The notes under the pieces: model-generated | What the model saw: the letters and a program-made list of their open reading frames with translations, nothing else | Told to the model about the DNA's origin: nothing | Databases searched by the model: none | In this document: in pieces, positions 47,970 to 63,055 of the stretch | How positions within the stretch are numbered: the stretch's first letter is position 1 | Layout of the letters: the number at the start of each line of letters is the position of its first letter | Made by a program: the position numbers and the translations under genes | DNA from: Pratylenchus scribneri | Lineage: Eukaryota > Nematoda > Chromadorea > Rhabditida > Pratylenchidae | Assembly: GCA_030063045.1 (NCBI GenBank) | Contig: JAQSEB010000186.1 | Span: 525,776-589,775, forward strand | DNA length: 64,000 nt | Direction of reading: 5' to 3'

Positions 47970-50900
47970 AAACATATCTATTCATAATCAATTATCGATC
48001 CTCCTTTACATGAATGGGTCTTACCAATTTATTTGAAGCTAACCGAGATGAAATCCTTTATAATTAAATACTATGTAAAAATTAAATATTCTTATGAATA
48101 TATTTATAACTACATATAAAAGAATTAAAGAACATTTAAATCATGCTTGTATTGAAACCTTGCTTCGAAATTTGAGATTCTCTCTCGACCTTGCTAAGAC
48201 AAAATACAAATGAGATCGTTTTAATTTAAAAATATTCATTTAATTATATAATTTTAATAAAATAATCGCCAGTAAGAAATGATCTAATAAAAATATATAT
48301 AATTCTGATAATTTAATATTTAAATTAAGATATAGCATATAATAAATTGAAATTCCATCAATTTATAATAATAATTATACTGTAATAATTATACATACAA
48401 GAATGTCATATTTTAACTTGTATAAATAAATAAAATTATAAATTTTTTTTATAAATATTTAGCTCTTAAAAAATTTATAATAAATAAATAAATGAAAAAT
48501 CCATATAAAATTTATAAAACATTTGTGTACACCCTTAACCAATCTAAATTAGACGACATTTAATCATTATTAATAAAATTGAAAAATAAAAATTCTTAAA
48601 TTTGATGATTATGAATTGAAATTTTTTATTTAATATGGAAAATAATAGAGAATTTTGAAATTTCCGATGATATAATTCAAGAACTCATAGCAAATTATAT
48701 AAGAGAACAAAAAAAAATCGAGAAAAGTGAAAAAAAAATAAAAAAATTATTGATTCAGTCGATTTTAAAATCTTAAGAATTTTAAATTCTACTTATGTGT
48801 CAAATTGTCAATGTAGCGTTAAATGAAATAACGTTATATATAAATAATCTATAATTTAAAATGAAAAAAATAAACTGTACCAGACTGAACGAAATAAAAA
48901 ATAATCTAAATAAAATAAGAAAAAATTGGCATCAAGGAAAATTAATTACATTTATAATTTTTTAGCGTTATATAAATCGAAAATGAAATTAAAATTTGAA
49001 AATATACGAGTTAATAAAAAGGCAAAATTTAAATATAAGGATGAAAAATTATTATGAACAACAATTATAAAAATATTACAATTAAATTATAATTATAAAT
49101 TTAGATTTTTTAAATAATATTAAAATTAAAAAAAATTATAAAAGATTTTCATTCTTTTAAATATTTTTCTCATAATTTATTGAAAAATTTTTTTTAATTT
49201 AAAAAGAATAAAATTAGATAATAACATTTTTTGATTAAAAATTAATCAATAATACGCCTAACTCCCATAAATGAATTCGATTGATGTTTATCCAAATATA
49301 CATTTATTTGATGTAAACAAAAAGAAATCGCGAAAATATCAATGTAAACGAAATTAAATATTTGTTAAAAATTGATAAAAATTAAAGAAAATAAAAAATT
49401 TAATATTTTAAATCAAGATTTTAAATTATAAAATTCCATTCATACGTAATGAAGAAATGTACTTTATTAATTTTTTAATTAAAAATTTAAAAAAAAGCAA
49501 TACAAATTACTTCATCATCAAAATCTTCAGATATTTATGAACTACAAAATTTAATTTACTAAAATTGGGTATAATGAAAATATTATCAACAATTATTAAA
49601 AAGAAGAAGGATTATTTTCTATGCAATTGAAATTAAATATATACAAATAATTATAATGTAAATATAATTTATTATATTTAAAATTATAGATATTTAGATA
49701 CAAAATTTCGAATAAACATATAAATTAAATATTTAGTAATTCTGCAGCAAAATTTTATTTGCTTATAAAATTTTTTAAGAAAAAGAACGAAATGGACATG
49801 GATCATTAAAATATAAATTTTAATAAATCTTATAAAACCTAATCCATAAAATTTATTTCATATAATTAGAATAATTCAATATATATATTAAGAAAAGATA
49901 AAAAAATATTTTATACAATAATATTTAAAACATTTTCTAATAAAATTAAAATATTTAAGAAAAATATAAAAAATCTTTTTCTCTTCAAATATGAATTATG
50001 GTGCAATTTATCATTTAAAATATTCAATTTTATAAATATTTTTTAAATATAATTTTTAATATATTATGGCAAATTATTAAAAGAAAATAAAAAATATTTA
50101 CAAAAAATTTAAAAAGTAGAAATAAATTCCAAATATAAATTAAAATATGCAATAATCTAAAATTTTTAACCAGAAAAATTCGAATTCGTTTATCTATAAA
50201 AAGAAGAAATAGAAAATAAAAAATTTATATTAGTATAAATAAAATAATATTATGATTTTAAAAAAAACTACAAAAGAAACATTATCAAAAGACAATATTT
50301 GAAGTGGCCATTATTTTTTGGCAGAATTGCGTTGGGATGGCATGTGTCATAAAATTATTAGAATAAAAAATAAAAATTATTGCAATATATATATTATTTT
50401 GTATTTTATTTTATAATGAAAAATAATATTCGCCAAATTAAAATTATGTTGTTCATATCAAACATTGTTGCCTCATTCTCTGTCTGTTCACTTAATGAAA
50501 AAATTAGTCGGATAAATTATTAAGTATAAATGATATAAAATATATTCATAAAATTTTTCGTTAAAATAATTACATTAAAGTTCATTTAATTAGTATCAAA
50601 GTCGATGTTCCTTGTAATTAAAATCAAAAAAAAATAAATTTTTATAGAAAGGAAAAAATATTTGCTTAATATTACTAAAATATCAAAAAAACTAATTGAA
50701 AAAAAATAAATCTTCATAAAATCTTTTTTATAATTTCTAAATTCAAAAAGATTTTTAAGTTTTTTTTATATATAATAATTAAATAAATTTTTTAGTATAA
50801 TAATATAAAAAACTAAAAAAGGGAGCATTTTCTCTTTTCTAGCAACTTTTTGATATCTATTCTGAATAAACAAATTTAAAAGATAAATTTTACAAATTAT

Positions 50901-51433
50901 CAATTTTTTAATATATTATAAAAAAGAGTAATTAAATAAATAAAATTATTTGTTTAAAAGTGAAAAAAATTTTAAAATTTGATAATATAATAAAAAGAAA
51001 TTATTTTAAATTATAGTACCAATAAATAAATTTAAAAATATATTTGAATTAGAATTTTGTTAATAGGATAGTATGATCTCCGAAAAAGATCAAGTTAAAA
51101 TTGCAAAAACCAGAATGAACGTTCTGTAATGATCTCCCAACAGTAATTTAATTGTAAAAACTTTTTTTGTGCATTCTCTATTTTGAAAAATGAAATAGTA
51201 ACATTTATATACCTCGTTAGCCAATCATTTGTTTTAATGGACATTAACATCCACTAAATGATGCGCATTTTAAAATTATAAAAATAGGTCAATTCTTACA
51301 ATTACTGATTTTTTGAAATCTTCCTGAAAACAGTCAATTTTGAAAAAATTTTATTAAATTAGATAATTGTTTTCATTAAAGATTATTAAAACTATTAATT
51401 TTAGAAGAAAGCAAGAAAAATAATTATTAAAAA

Positions 51434-52060
51434 ATGTCGAAGTTAGCAGAGATTAGTCTTTCACAACAGAATATTATTCGGGTTCGGAGCCAGTTGTTGC
51501 GTGAGAAATTAGACTAAGTTAACTCGGAGGTTAATTAGTCTTTGAGGGGAGCCTTTACTGTGGATTTGATTGGAACTTGACTTTGATTGGATTTGGATTG
51601 AATTGAATTGAAGTGTTCTTGGTTTTATAAATTTTATCCGATTGTAAAACTGAGTGGTAAAATGACAGAATTCAAAAGGGTTTATAAAGGCAATAAATTG
51701 CTCGGGTGATGTGTGGACAGCCGAAACTTTATAGGGGCAAAAAAGCGATAACATTTGATTTTAGAAGGAAAAAAGTCATATGAATGTTGGATTATAGGCA
51801 AAAATAAAATCAAACAAAGGAATTTTGCAGGGTTTTGCAAGGAATAGATTATTCTTGACAGAATTATTAGGGGAATTTGGCTGATATGAAATTGTAGGGG
51901 AAATCAACATCCGTGAATTTTATAGGTAAAATGGGCAAAATGAGTGTGGAGGAGGAGAGAAAGAATCAAATGGCACTAAAATGGGGAAATTGGGAATGGG
52001 GTGATTGGTAGAAGGTGATATGGAATTTTATGTTAATCATATGAATATTGGCATGAAATA
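51434..52060 (+). other. Moderately G-rich segment with a 27-codon frame
   Basis: At 51434 an ATG opens 27 codons with gene-like composition (LAEISLSQQNIIRVRSQLLR), ending TAA at 51515. The following 500 bp are unusual for the region, with a G-rich plus strand (GGGGAAATTGGGAATGGGGT) but no long frame. It could be a decayed gene or an old element edge. Nothing specific is recognised. Confidence 0.25.
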
Positions 52061-53900
52061 GTCTTTGTAAATGTTTCCAGATGAGAATAAAACATCAATA
52101 TCTTTTGGTATATGAAGTAATGCAGATTCAATGACGTTTGCAATTTTTATCAAAAAAAAATAATTAAATCAAGTAAAAATGCATTGGAATGGTTTTTTAT
52201 TATTTTTGTTTCGAATTTAGCGCATATTTTGAAGAGAACTTCAAAAAACTCTAACTGCTGTCAATTCATCTAATTAATACCAAAATATAATATTATAATA
52301 AAAATATAATTAAAATTCGTTCATTATTAAATTTAACTCTAAAGCTGATATTAAAAATTCTTTTAAAATATGAAGCATAAATTAGTTGACCTTTTAAATT
52401 AAAAACAATAATAATCATTTTGTAAATTAAAAAATAAAATTTTTATTTATAAATATATTTAAACTTTTATTTCGTTAAATTGCTCTAAATAAACGAAAAG
52501 TATCAAAAAATTCAAAATAATTCTGATTATTAATAAATAAATATCAATAATTAGTAATTGAAAATTCATAACTAATATAGAAAATATTAAAATAATATAA
52601 AATTCATTGAATGAATTGAATATTTATAATTTGAGGTATGAAAATTATTTTCATAATCACCGTATTTGGGTTGTACATTAAGAACCGCTCGATTCTACGA
52701 GACAAGCACTAATTATTGACATCTTTGCTTCCCTTCAAATTTTGCTCTTCAACTTCATGTCGCTGTCCTCCCTCTTCAAATCAAATTAAAATAGAATATA
52801 TATTGAGTGCAAATCACTGAATTTATATTAAAGATCTCCGAGAAATCCTCTGTTAAATAAATTTTAAATCGAACTGAAAATTTAAAGAAATTAATAAAAA
52901 AGGTATAAAATTAAAAAAAAGATATAATATTTGAGATAATACTTTTATTAAAATAAAAATTTAAAAAATTAATATATAATAAATAAAATTAGGAAAAGAT
53001 AGATTACAAAATATATCACAAAATTTTAAATTTTTTTTGCATTTGCATCAATATTTTTAATATAAATTTTTCCCTTTCATAATCTAAAATATCTTAAATA
53101 AAATTTTGATTAATTCTTATGAAAAAAGATCATTTTAATATCTACGTATCAATTTTTTAAACCTTTAAAAAATAATTTAATTTTAAATTTTTCAATTAAA
53201 AATTTAATGATTTTTGTAAATTATTAAAATAATATAAATATATAAATATATATTTGATAAAAATGACATATTTCATGAAAAATCATAATTCTTATTTTTT
53301 AATTAACAAAAAAATATTTCCAAAAATGATAATAATTAGATGAAAAAAATACCGGGATTGAAAAATACATCTTCTGCGAGATATACATATACATAAAAGT
53401 TAGAACTATTACTGCTTTAAAAATGCAAAATATTTCAAAAGTCATTATATTATATTTATTAGTTGAAATAATTCTTTAAGTATTAAATGGATTTAAGTTT
53501 AATATTATTATAAAAAATAGTAATTAGAGAATATTTTTATATTTTTATATTAAAAAAATATCACCGTAACAAATAATTATAAAAGAAAAAGTATTGATAT
53601 AAACAAATTAAAACGATTGATAATTACAGCGATTATTATAAAAACAAGAGAGGTCATTTTTAAGAAATAGAGCAAATGGACTGGGGAAATAATCAAATAA
53701 AATTTAACTAAATTTTGATTTTTTTGTTTACTAAATTTGGCTTAACACCAGTATATGCTAAAACAATTTATTCGAGTAGATTTTAAAAATTATTAAAATA
53801 AATACATTAACCAAATTCTAAATTAATAAAAATTAATATAAAAGTTCATTAAAAAAAATTTCAAAAGAAAAATTATGATTCACTATGATTAAAATATTAA

Positions 53901-54065
53901 TTAGTTCTTTTTGACGAACTCGACAAATATTTCGATGAGGTAACACAAGAGTGGGACGAGCACTCTATAGAACTAAATAAAATATATTTCAGATATCACC
54001 CCACATTATTAATTCTATATATTTTTCTTTATTTAAATAAATTATACTATTTTTTTGGTAAATAA
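53901..54065 (+). other. Coding-like island
   Basis: The frame is open for 54 codons to TAA at 54063. The G+C-richer first half encodes an acidic, helical-looking stretch (FDELDKYFDEVTQEWDEHSI). A GTAACA donor-like site follows the codon GAG at 53939. It is probably an exon or exon remnant of unknown function. Confidence 0.35.
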
Positions 54066-57000
54066 ATTAAGTCTCTATAAAATAGTCAGTAATTAAAATA
54101 AAATTATTAACATAACATAATATTATTTCTAAAATAAATTTAAATTGGTATTTTTATTTGAAATTTAAATGAAAAAATCAAGAAAAAATTTTAATATGAT
54201 AATTTTTCTTATATCGAGATCATCGAAGAATTTTTATTTAAAAAGATATAGAAAAAATCAAACATATTAATACTAATTTTAATTGTTATATTTTATGAAT
54301 CATTTTTTAATTTTTAAATATTTTACATCAAAAAATATTTATTATAGAGAATGGCACATTTTGAAATTGAAATTACGAACAAAACCGATTTCATCGAGAA
54401 GATATTTATACGATTAATTATAATTAAATTTATTAATAAAATTAACTCTTTTTAAAAATAAATTTAAAAAAATGATTAAAAAAATAATTTACATATAATG
54501 AAAAATGAAGTAGGATTTAAAATTGAATATTTTAATTAAATAGTATATTTATGCAATATAATTAAATAAATGAAGAAAAAATTAAATAGTAGTAGCAATC
54601 GTTTAAATTGGAATAAATAAATAGGACCTCTAATACTAAAACTGTATTATTATTAGCGAAAAATTTTAAAAATTAAAAAATAAATAAAGGAGTTTGAATT
54701 CTAGCTTGACAATAAAGTTGGCTATGCTCTGAAGGGTGATAAGCATATTGGAGGACGATAAATTTTTGCACTTTTGGATGGAATTTAATTATAATATTTT
54801 TAATTTAATTGATTTTATAAATAAAAAAAGCATAAATCATATAATTTTAAAAAGAAAATTAATTATTATCCACAATAATAAAAGAGCAATTATACCTGAA
54901 ATTTACAAATTAAATAAAAATGTCGAATATGCATTAATTTATTAAAAAAGAAGAAATATCAAATTATCATTTAAAATTAAAGATAGAATTATAAAATAAT
55001 TATATCATATTAATTATAAATTTTAATTAATATTGTATTTGAAAAAAAAGAATAAAATTATATAGAAATAAAATCCAAAATAAAATCCTCTAATTTTTAT
55101 AATTACTGAATAATAATAAAAAAAGTGAAATTAAATAAATAAAATAAATACATTGAATAAAAAATTATGTGTAAATTCAACCCATAAAAAGAAAATATCT
55201 TTTTTAGAAAATAATTTATAATCATTAAAATTATTTATTTCAAAATTATTTATGATAAACAGAATTTAAATGGATAAGAATTCTATAATTTAATATCTGA
55301 AAAATAAAAAAAATGCTCACGAATTCTTATATGTAGTTGAATCTAAACATGATGATGATGAGGATGACATTAAAAAATGAAAAAAATTTTATAATATAAA
55401 AAATTATTTATTTAGTAGATTATTTAAATTAAGATTATTATAAATTAAATATTCTAAGATTATTATAAATTAAAACAAAAACCTTCTTAATTAATCTAAA
55501 AATTAAAGATCTTGAAATATATTATAAAATATATATGGCTTTTTAAAATAAATATTTTCTATAATAAATGTAAGATAATATTGAATAAATATTTTAAAGA
55601 TAAAAATAAAAGTGCAAGAGTATTTTAAATTATTATTTTATAAAATAAAGAATCGCATAAAATTAAAATTATTAATACAGGTACATATCAGCTGGAATAA
55701 GAATTAATATTTATGAAAATGTAATCAACTAGAAAAAAAAATAATTTTTTCAAATTGCAAAAATGATAAGAATTAATTTAACACAATACATAATAAATTT
55801 AAAACAATAAATCTAAATATCTTGGCCAATATTTTGGGAATTTAGTATTAGTTTATTAAACTGCTGTATCAACGACTGTTCGTAATGTTGAGTTTTATAA
55901 ACAAATTTGTCATTAAAAAATCTCAAAATAAAATTAAAATAAACTGAATAAAATTAATAAATATAATTATTAAAATTTAATATAAAAATTTTTCTATTTC
56001 TTTTAAATTCTTTCATTTGGGTTATTGAGAAATTAGAAAGATGGATTCACAACTCAATTGATTATTAAGAGGCAATATAGAATAATTTGATAAAAGAAAA
56101 TATATATCATTTTAATATTATACAGGCAAAGGTATAAAACAAACAAACAAATATTTTAATGAAAGATAAAGTGTTTAATAGAACGAATATAATTTTTAAT
56201 TTTGATAAGATGATTATTTCTAAACAAAATTTAATTAAAAATTTTTATTATATTATATTTTAAAACTTGAAAATTTATAAAGAAAATTATGAAATGCAAG
56301 AAAAATTTAAATAATTAAATTAAATTAAATTTATTCAATTAAAATACAATTATTATAATATATATATAAATACTTTTAAAATAATGTTTGAAATGGCAGC
56401 TGATGAAAGCGTAATTTTAAAAAAATGGAAGATTTTATAGTAATGAAATAAATGGTTGTGATATATCCATAGATGCGATAAATTTATTCGAAATTATTAT
56501 AATTCGCTACCAAGAAAAAAAATGCTGACCAACAACGACAAAAAGATGCCAAATGAATGGGCTATCTCAAAAATTCGTTGATCGAAAAAGGACATATTGG
56601 AAATCGTAAAAATTAAGAAATCATATTCTAATATCAGAGAAATTTTGAGTATTTTAATTGCTAATCGAGATCATCTATAAAATAGTTTCAAGAATTTATA
56701 AAATTAAATGAAATATTCTTGTTATTAAAGATTATTAGGCTGCTGTTACTTCTAAATGTGCCATTCATAAAAATATACAAGAAATTTATTCAAATAATTA
56801 TTAAAAATATTTTATATTTGATATATAAGGAAAAAATTAAAAATAAAAAAAATAAAATATTTTGATAATTCTTAATGTTATATTAAAATTCTTTTTTATT
56901 TTTTACTGTTAAAAAAAAATTATAATTTAAAATGATAAATAATAATGTAAAAATTTTATTTAAAATTACTTAAAAAATTTTATGTTAAAAAAATAATCAA

Positions 57001-58573
57001 ATTTTTTGATAAAATGAAATATAAGTTTAATTTTTAATCATAAGCTGATTGCTACAAATTTATAAATAGATCCCGATTGAACTACACTTATTTAATTCTC
57101 TATAAAAATTGTAATATTAATTATATTCGTCCGAAATTGACGTTAAACTAAAAAATAAATATTTTTAATAAGATTTTATCAGAAATTATTTAATTCTAAG
57201 TAAATAAATGAAATATAAAAAATCACTATTAATATATTTATTATATTATATTATGAAATTTAATTCATAATTATCAATTTTGTGGCTTAAGATTTAATTG
57301 TTTTTATAAATTCTCTGAACTTTATTCGATTTCAATATTTTTTTGAAGGCAATCGATTTAAAGAATTCAAGTCAATCGATATCATCAAATATTTTTATGT
57401 AAAAATACTTTATTCAAGTCAGAAATTTAAAGATATTTAAAAAAAATAAAAGATGATAATTTAAATATTAAAAAAAATTCTAAATTATAAAATATGATTA
57501 AAATAAATTTTTAAAATTTTCAAATAACATGAAACGTAAACTAATAATGATCAATGGTCAACACTGCACACTAAATGATTAATCATTCAAATTGAGATGA
57601 ATTCTCGCATAAAGAAATTTTGAAAATATAGAATACCTATGTAAATATATGTATTTAATATTACTACTTAAATTATTTTAATTAAAGCATATTAATTAAA
57701 AATATTAATATTATATTTACTGATTACAAAATTATAAAAATTTTTATTCATATATACACTAATAATAAACACTTCTTTTTAGATAAAAATGGAATATAGA
57801 TTCTATTCGAAGAAAACACATAGTTATATTTTTTAAATCTTTTCATAAAATTTTTATTTTTTTTAAATTAAAATCGAATGATAAAAATTAAAAAATAAAT
57901 TAAAATAAAAATAAAATAAAAATTCATATAACAATTTAAAAAAAATTATTTTAGCAAATTAATTCAATATTATGAAAAATATAAAAAGATAATAACACAT
58001 TTATAAATTTTTTCTTTTAATTTTTAAAAAATATATAAAATCACTAAAAGAAAAATATAATTAAAAAGTCAAACATTAAAAAATTATTTTACCAATGATA
58101 AAAAATAATGCATATTAAGTTTGGAATAATATACATGTAAAATTTGCCTAGCAGCAAATTTATTGTTAATAAATTCATAAAAAATTGAGGTAAAAGTGCA
58201 AATCTATATAAAATAAGACAATATCAATATTTTGATCTTAATTGATTCAAAAAAAGTAACCTCATATTATACAGGAAAGATAATCAAAAAAAATTGATTT
58301 ATAAAACAGTTTACTTAATTTAAAAAAATTAATGAAATAGTGTATAAAATCAAAAAATAAATTAAAAATAACATAATATAAATTGATATTTAAATTTTAT
58401 TTCATTTAAAAATTACACTTCCGCAATTAAAAATATCATTCAAAATTATTTTATAATATAAAAATAAAATTTAAACAATTATAATTATAAATTAATTTTC
58501 GTTGAAAAATAAATAAAATATATAATCAAAAAAGAATTTACAAAAGATTTAAAAAAGATATTAAAGGAAAAAT

Positions 58574-58708
58574 ATGGTTAAGAAAATCCTGGGCCAATCT
58601 TCACTCTCGGTCAAGTTTCCCAGTTGTGCTCATTTTTGCCCAGTCAATTCCCACCCATTCAGGCCGTCGACATTTGTTTGGGTGAGATTCAACACAAACT
58701 GGCAATAA
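58574..58708 (+). other. Coding-like island: 44-codon ATG-to-TAA frame
   Basis: The frame opens with MVKKILGQSSLSVKFPS and contains several Cys, His and Pro residues. A strong GTGAG donor-like sequence at 58681 lies inside it, so the coding part may end there as an exon. The family is unknown. Confidence 0.3.
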
Positions 58709-59579
58709 AATATTGTAATTTGAAATTGTTTCTAAAGACGGATTTTATTCTTATAATTTTTAAAAAAATGGAAGAATGATAAATAATTTTGAATAATTAA
58801 TAATTAAATAAATTAATAATACAGTCCATAATAATTTAGAATAATAAAAAAATTAATTAATTATCCATAATAATTTGGAATAAATTTATTTCAAAGACAG
58901 AATTTTATTTTTAATTTAATTTATGGCTAAAAATAAAATTATTAATTTATATTATAATTTAGAAATAAAAATTTCACAAGAAAATAATAAAATATTTATA
59001 AGCAATAAAAAAAATTTATTAAAAAATTTTTATCAAAAAAGGAATATAGCCAATGCAAATTATATCTACTGACAAATTGAAAGCATTTTCCTTATGAACT
59101 ACATAAATAGAATAAATCCTAGGAATTTATTAAGTTAATATTAAAATAAAATATGTAATATTATTAATCTATTCTATAACATCAGTCCTTAAAAGTAATT
59201 TGATTTAAATATTACTCAGAATTTTTTTCCAAGAAATTATCTTAAAATGCATAAAAATGCAAAAAATTTTAAAAAATATAAAATTATTGATTTAATAAAA
59301 AAAAACTAAAAAAGTGTATATAATGTAGAAAATTAATAAACTATTTCGAAAATACAAAATTTTAATTTAATAATTATATAAAATGAGGGAGATAATAAAG
59401 ATTGATAAATAATGAAAAAAACATTTTTAACTTTGATTATTCATCATGTCAATTATATGTTATTTTTACGCATTAAGAATCAAAAAAATTTCCGATTTTT
59501 CATACTCTCGCACAAAGTTAAATTAAGCAACTATGCCGTTTTGTGGAAAAAATATTTTATAGAATAAAAATGACTGCTG

Positions 59580-59740
59580 AAATGAATGGGCGTTTACATA
59601 CAAAAACCAAGTTGGCAAAAATTCATACCAAATAAGCCCATGATCAATCTATGATCAAGACTTCTGTCTTTCATGGCCTGAGTAGACATACTCTCATGAA
59701 AATGATTCGAGAATGAACCGGATTAATATTTTTGTAATTT
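59580..59740. other. Coding-like island, strand unresolved
   Basis: On the minus strand a frame reads FSNHFHESMSTQAMKDRSLD and DHRLIMGLF and then meets a GTATGAA donor. On the plus strand a short ATG frame (MTAEMNGRLHTKTKLAKIHT) ends in TAA. The minus-strand reading looks better because of the donor. The product is unknown. Confidence 0.25.
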
Positions 59741-61903
59741 TTTTGTAACTGAATTTTGCATTTGGTCAATTATTTCCATTTCCACTTTCTATTTTTTGTA
59801 GTTTGCGGTTTTGTAAATTATATTTTATATTTTGTAATCAAGTCAATTTGGTTCCATATTTGAATTTGGTTTATTGCGGTGGATTTTTGTATTATAAAAT
59901 TTTTTTTTAAATATAATGAGGATATAAAGAAATTAAATATATGATTTAATTTAAAAGTTATAATAAAATAATAATTAATTTTTTAAATAAAGCCAATTTA
60001 AAATATCAAATGAATAAAATTAATTATTATAATCAAAAAATAGTTTTTTTTATTTTTTATTAAAGAAAAATAATAAATTTTAAAAAGAGCAATTTAAAAA
60101 AGATTCAAAAAAAAATAAATTGTAATAAATATATTATAAAATAAAAGAAAATAAAAATCATATATAGAATTAATCTCTCAAAAAATCAGAAAAAATTTTT
60201 GTTTTTGATAATAAAAAAGATTTGGAAAAATAAAATAAATATTTGAAAACTTATTAAATTGTTAATAAAATTAGTTAGAAAATATATTATTGAAATTGAA
60301 TAATTTTATTAATAAAACATAATTAATCACGACACACCATTTTGACCTATTCATAAAAGAAATGAAAAAATTTATCTGCCAACACCCATTTATAAGAATT
60401 TAATATCTTAACAATGTCTGAATTATTGACTTTATCACGTATCAAGGAATAAAGAAAATATTGCTTATATTTCTTAAATTATTTTATAAAATATATATAA
60501 ACTAATACATTATTTCAATCATGAAGATAAACTAAGAAAGCTAGAAGAAATTGAAAAAAAAGCGTAAACCTGAAGTCATGAATTTATTAATTAAAAAAAA
60601 ATTAATTATCCTAAATAATATGTTATAATATTTATAAAAATAAAAAACTTTGCAAATAAATGTATTAAGAAAAAATTGATTAAAAAATATGATATTATAA
60701 ATAAGAGAATTAAAATTTTTTATAAAAATTAAATTATAAATATTAAATTTTTCCCAATATTTTGGCAAAGAATACAATAAAAAAATTCAATTTATGTTTA
60801 ATGTCGAATGGAAAATTTGAATTAGAATTAAAAAAATATTCAATGAAAAACAGTTGAAAAAATTATTAAATTTTTTCTAAAATAGTTAAAAATGAACTAA
60901 ATATAAAAAATTTTAATATGGAAGATAAAAAATATTGCGATTTTTTCTAGTTAAAGTCAAAATGAAAAATGTTTTTTTTCAGTCAAATTTAAATTTTTAT
61001 GAAAAAAGATAGATTTAATTATTGTTTGATAATATTTCAGGCAATAATTGACGGTGTAATTTGAGGACCATGTTCCAAAAAAAAAGATGCAAAAAAAATG
61101 ATTTATAAAATGTACTTTATAAAATTTAATAAAAAATTACAATTTAATTTACCAAAATTTACAATATATAGGAAGAGATTTAACAGTCAAAAATGGTAGA
61201 TTCCAAATAAATTTTTGATAATTTAACTTTTTAATTTAATTCAGTATTTTACTTGTAAATCAAATCAAAATAATTTGCAAATAACTATGCTATGATAATA
61301 TAATAAAATTTAAGAAATACTGTTAGAGGAATAAACAAGATTAAAATTGCTTCGATTGAATTAATTGTCAAAAATAAATTAATGAAAAGAAAAGAAATTA
61401 AAACAATTTAAAAAAAATAATTTTACTAATAAGAAAATAAATTTAGAGCTATAAATATTTGTAAAAAAATTATATATTTTCAGTCAAATATTGGAATAAT
61501 TAATTCAGATGCAAACTAAATAAAAAATAATATAAATAAATTTTATAATGATTGTTCTTGACTCCCTCTCCAACTCAAAAAATTCAAGAATTAAATTTTA
61601 TAATTTTTAATTTAATTGAAAATTAAGATCTTTCTACAAAAATAAAAAAAATTATATGATAAATAAAAAATTAAAACTCAATATTTCGATAGAATGAGAA
61701 ATAAAAAACAGAAAAGAAATTAATATGGTTTTATAAAACTTTGTTCGCCCAAATGATGACGAGATTTTTCCGTATTTCACGAGGCAAAACCCAATTTTAA
61801 TTATGAAAGAAACAAATTATTATTAAAAGAGTGAATTTATTTAATAAAATTGAAAAAATTTAATAATAAAAAGCATTAGTTTTTTTGAAGCCATATTTTT
61901 TAC

Positions 61904-61971
61904 ATCCGCAATATCTTTTTGCTTAATCTGCGCTCCTCTAAATGCTGCTTTGACCGATGCACAACTGGATG
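61904..61971 (-). other. Putative 68-nt exon
   Basis: On the minus strand a pyrimidine-rich acceptor (TCTTTTTGAG) precedes 68 nt reading HPVVHRSKQHLEERRLSKKI, which end at a GTAAAAA donor. The opposite strand is also open and hydrophobic, so the assignment is tentative. Confidence 0.3.
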
Positions 61972-62916
61972 CTCAAAAAGATGAATGAATGAACAATTGG
62001 ATAATTTATGAAATAAATTTAAACAAATATAACTCGTAAGTAAAAATAAATAAAAATTGCTTTTTTTTAATTTCAATAAATTTGAATTGAAAGATTTATG
62101 AAAGAAACCATGGGATTAATTAAAAATTTAATTATTTTTTGAATGTAATTAATCTGAAAATAAATTTACTCTAGGTATAATCAAAAAATTCAAGAGGAAT
62201 AAAATAGAAATAAATAAAATAATTTATTTAAAAAAGGTATAGAAATTGGAAAAATTTAATTAAATTTTATATAATATCATCATATTATTGAATTTATTAA
62301 AAATTTTTTATTATTAATGACCAATTGCATTGATTGCAGGGGAAGCAGAAAAGTCTAGAATTTAAAAAAATTTATTTTCTTTTATTTAAAATAAATTAAA
62401 AAGATTTCATATTTCTTTAGACTAAAATTAATTTATTTCATTCAATCTTTAATTATTTATTTAATTGAAAATAATTAAAATTGGAAATTAATTTCTAGAA
62501 TTGCATTAATTTTTACTTATTTTTATTTTTCATCATAGTACTTATATATACATCTATGTAAAAAAGTTATTATAATAAAAGTGATTATATAATTAAAATA
62601 TTATTTAATTTACAAAGAGAAATAAATATAAAAAATTTAATATCAATAATTTGAATTCATAATTTTTGAAAAATTTACAAAAATATATTAAACTAATTTA
62701 TGCAAAATCATTTATTCTCTCATTGAAATATTTTTTGAGTAAATTAATTGATCATTGACATGCTTTAATTTTAAAATAATAAGCTCCTTTTTTTAATTAT
62801 ATAATATTTTTTTTGTTAAAATAGAAGAAATATTTGAGACATAAACAAATAAAAAAAAAAGTAATATTTATAATTTGCTATAGATAAATTTGCATTTAAT
62901 TTTAAATTACAATCAG

Positions 62917-63055
62917 AACCGATTTTGCCGAATACACCGTCAGAGGTAATTTAGAAAATATTAATTTTGTGAATACATATTTCCTTCCATAATCAGCACT
63001 CGACTGGAAAATCAGGCTCTATCGCAAAATCTTCCGGAACAACAATTACTTCTAA
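62917..63055 (+). other. Putative two-exon gene end with a 51-nt intron
   Basis: An acceptor (AAATTACAATCAG) precedes a 29-nt exon. A GTAATT...ATAATCAG intron at 62946-62996 follows, then a terminal exon ending TAA at 63053. Spliced, the frame reads TDFAEYTVR followed by ALDWKIRLYRKIF. Intron length and borders match those of the Helitron B gene, which supports a real spliced gene. Upstream exons are not found. Confidence 0.35.
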
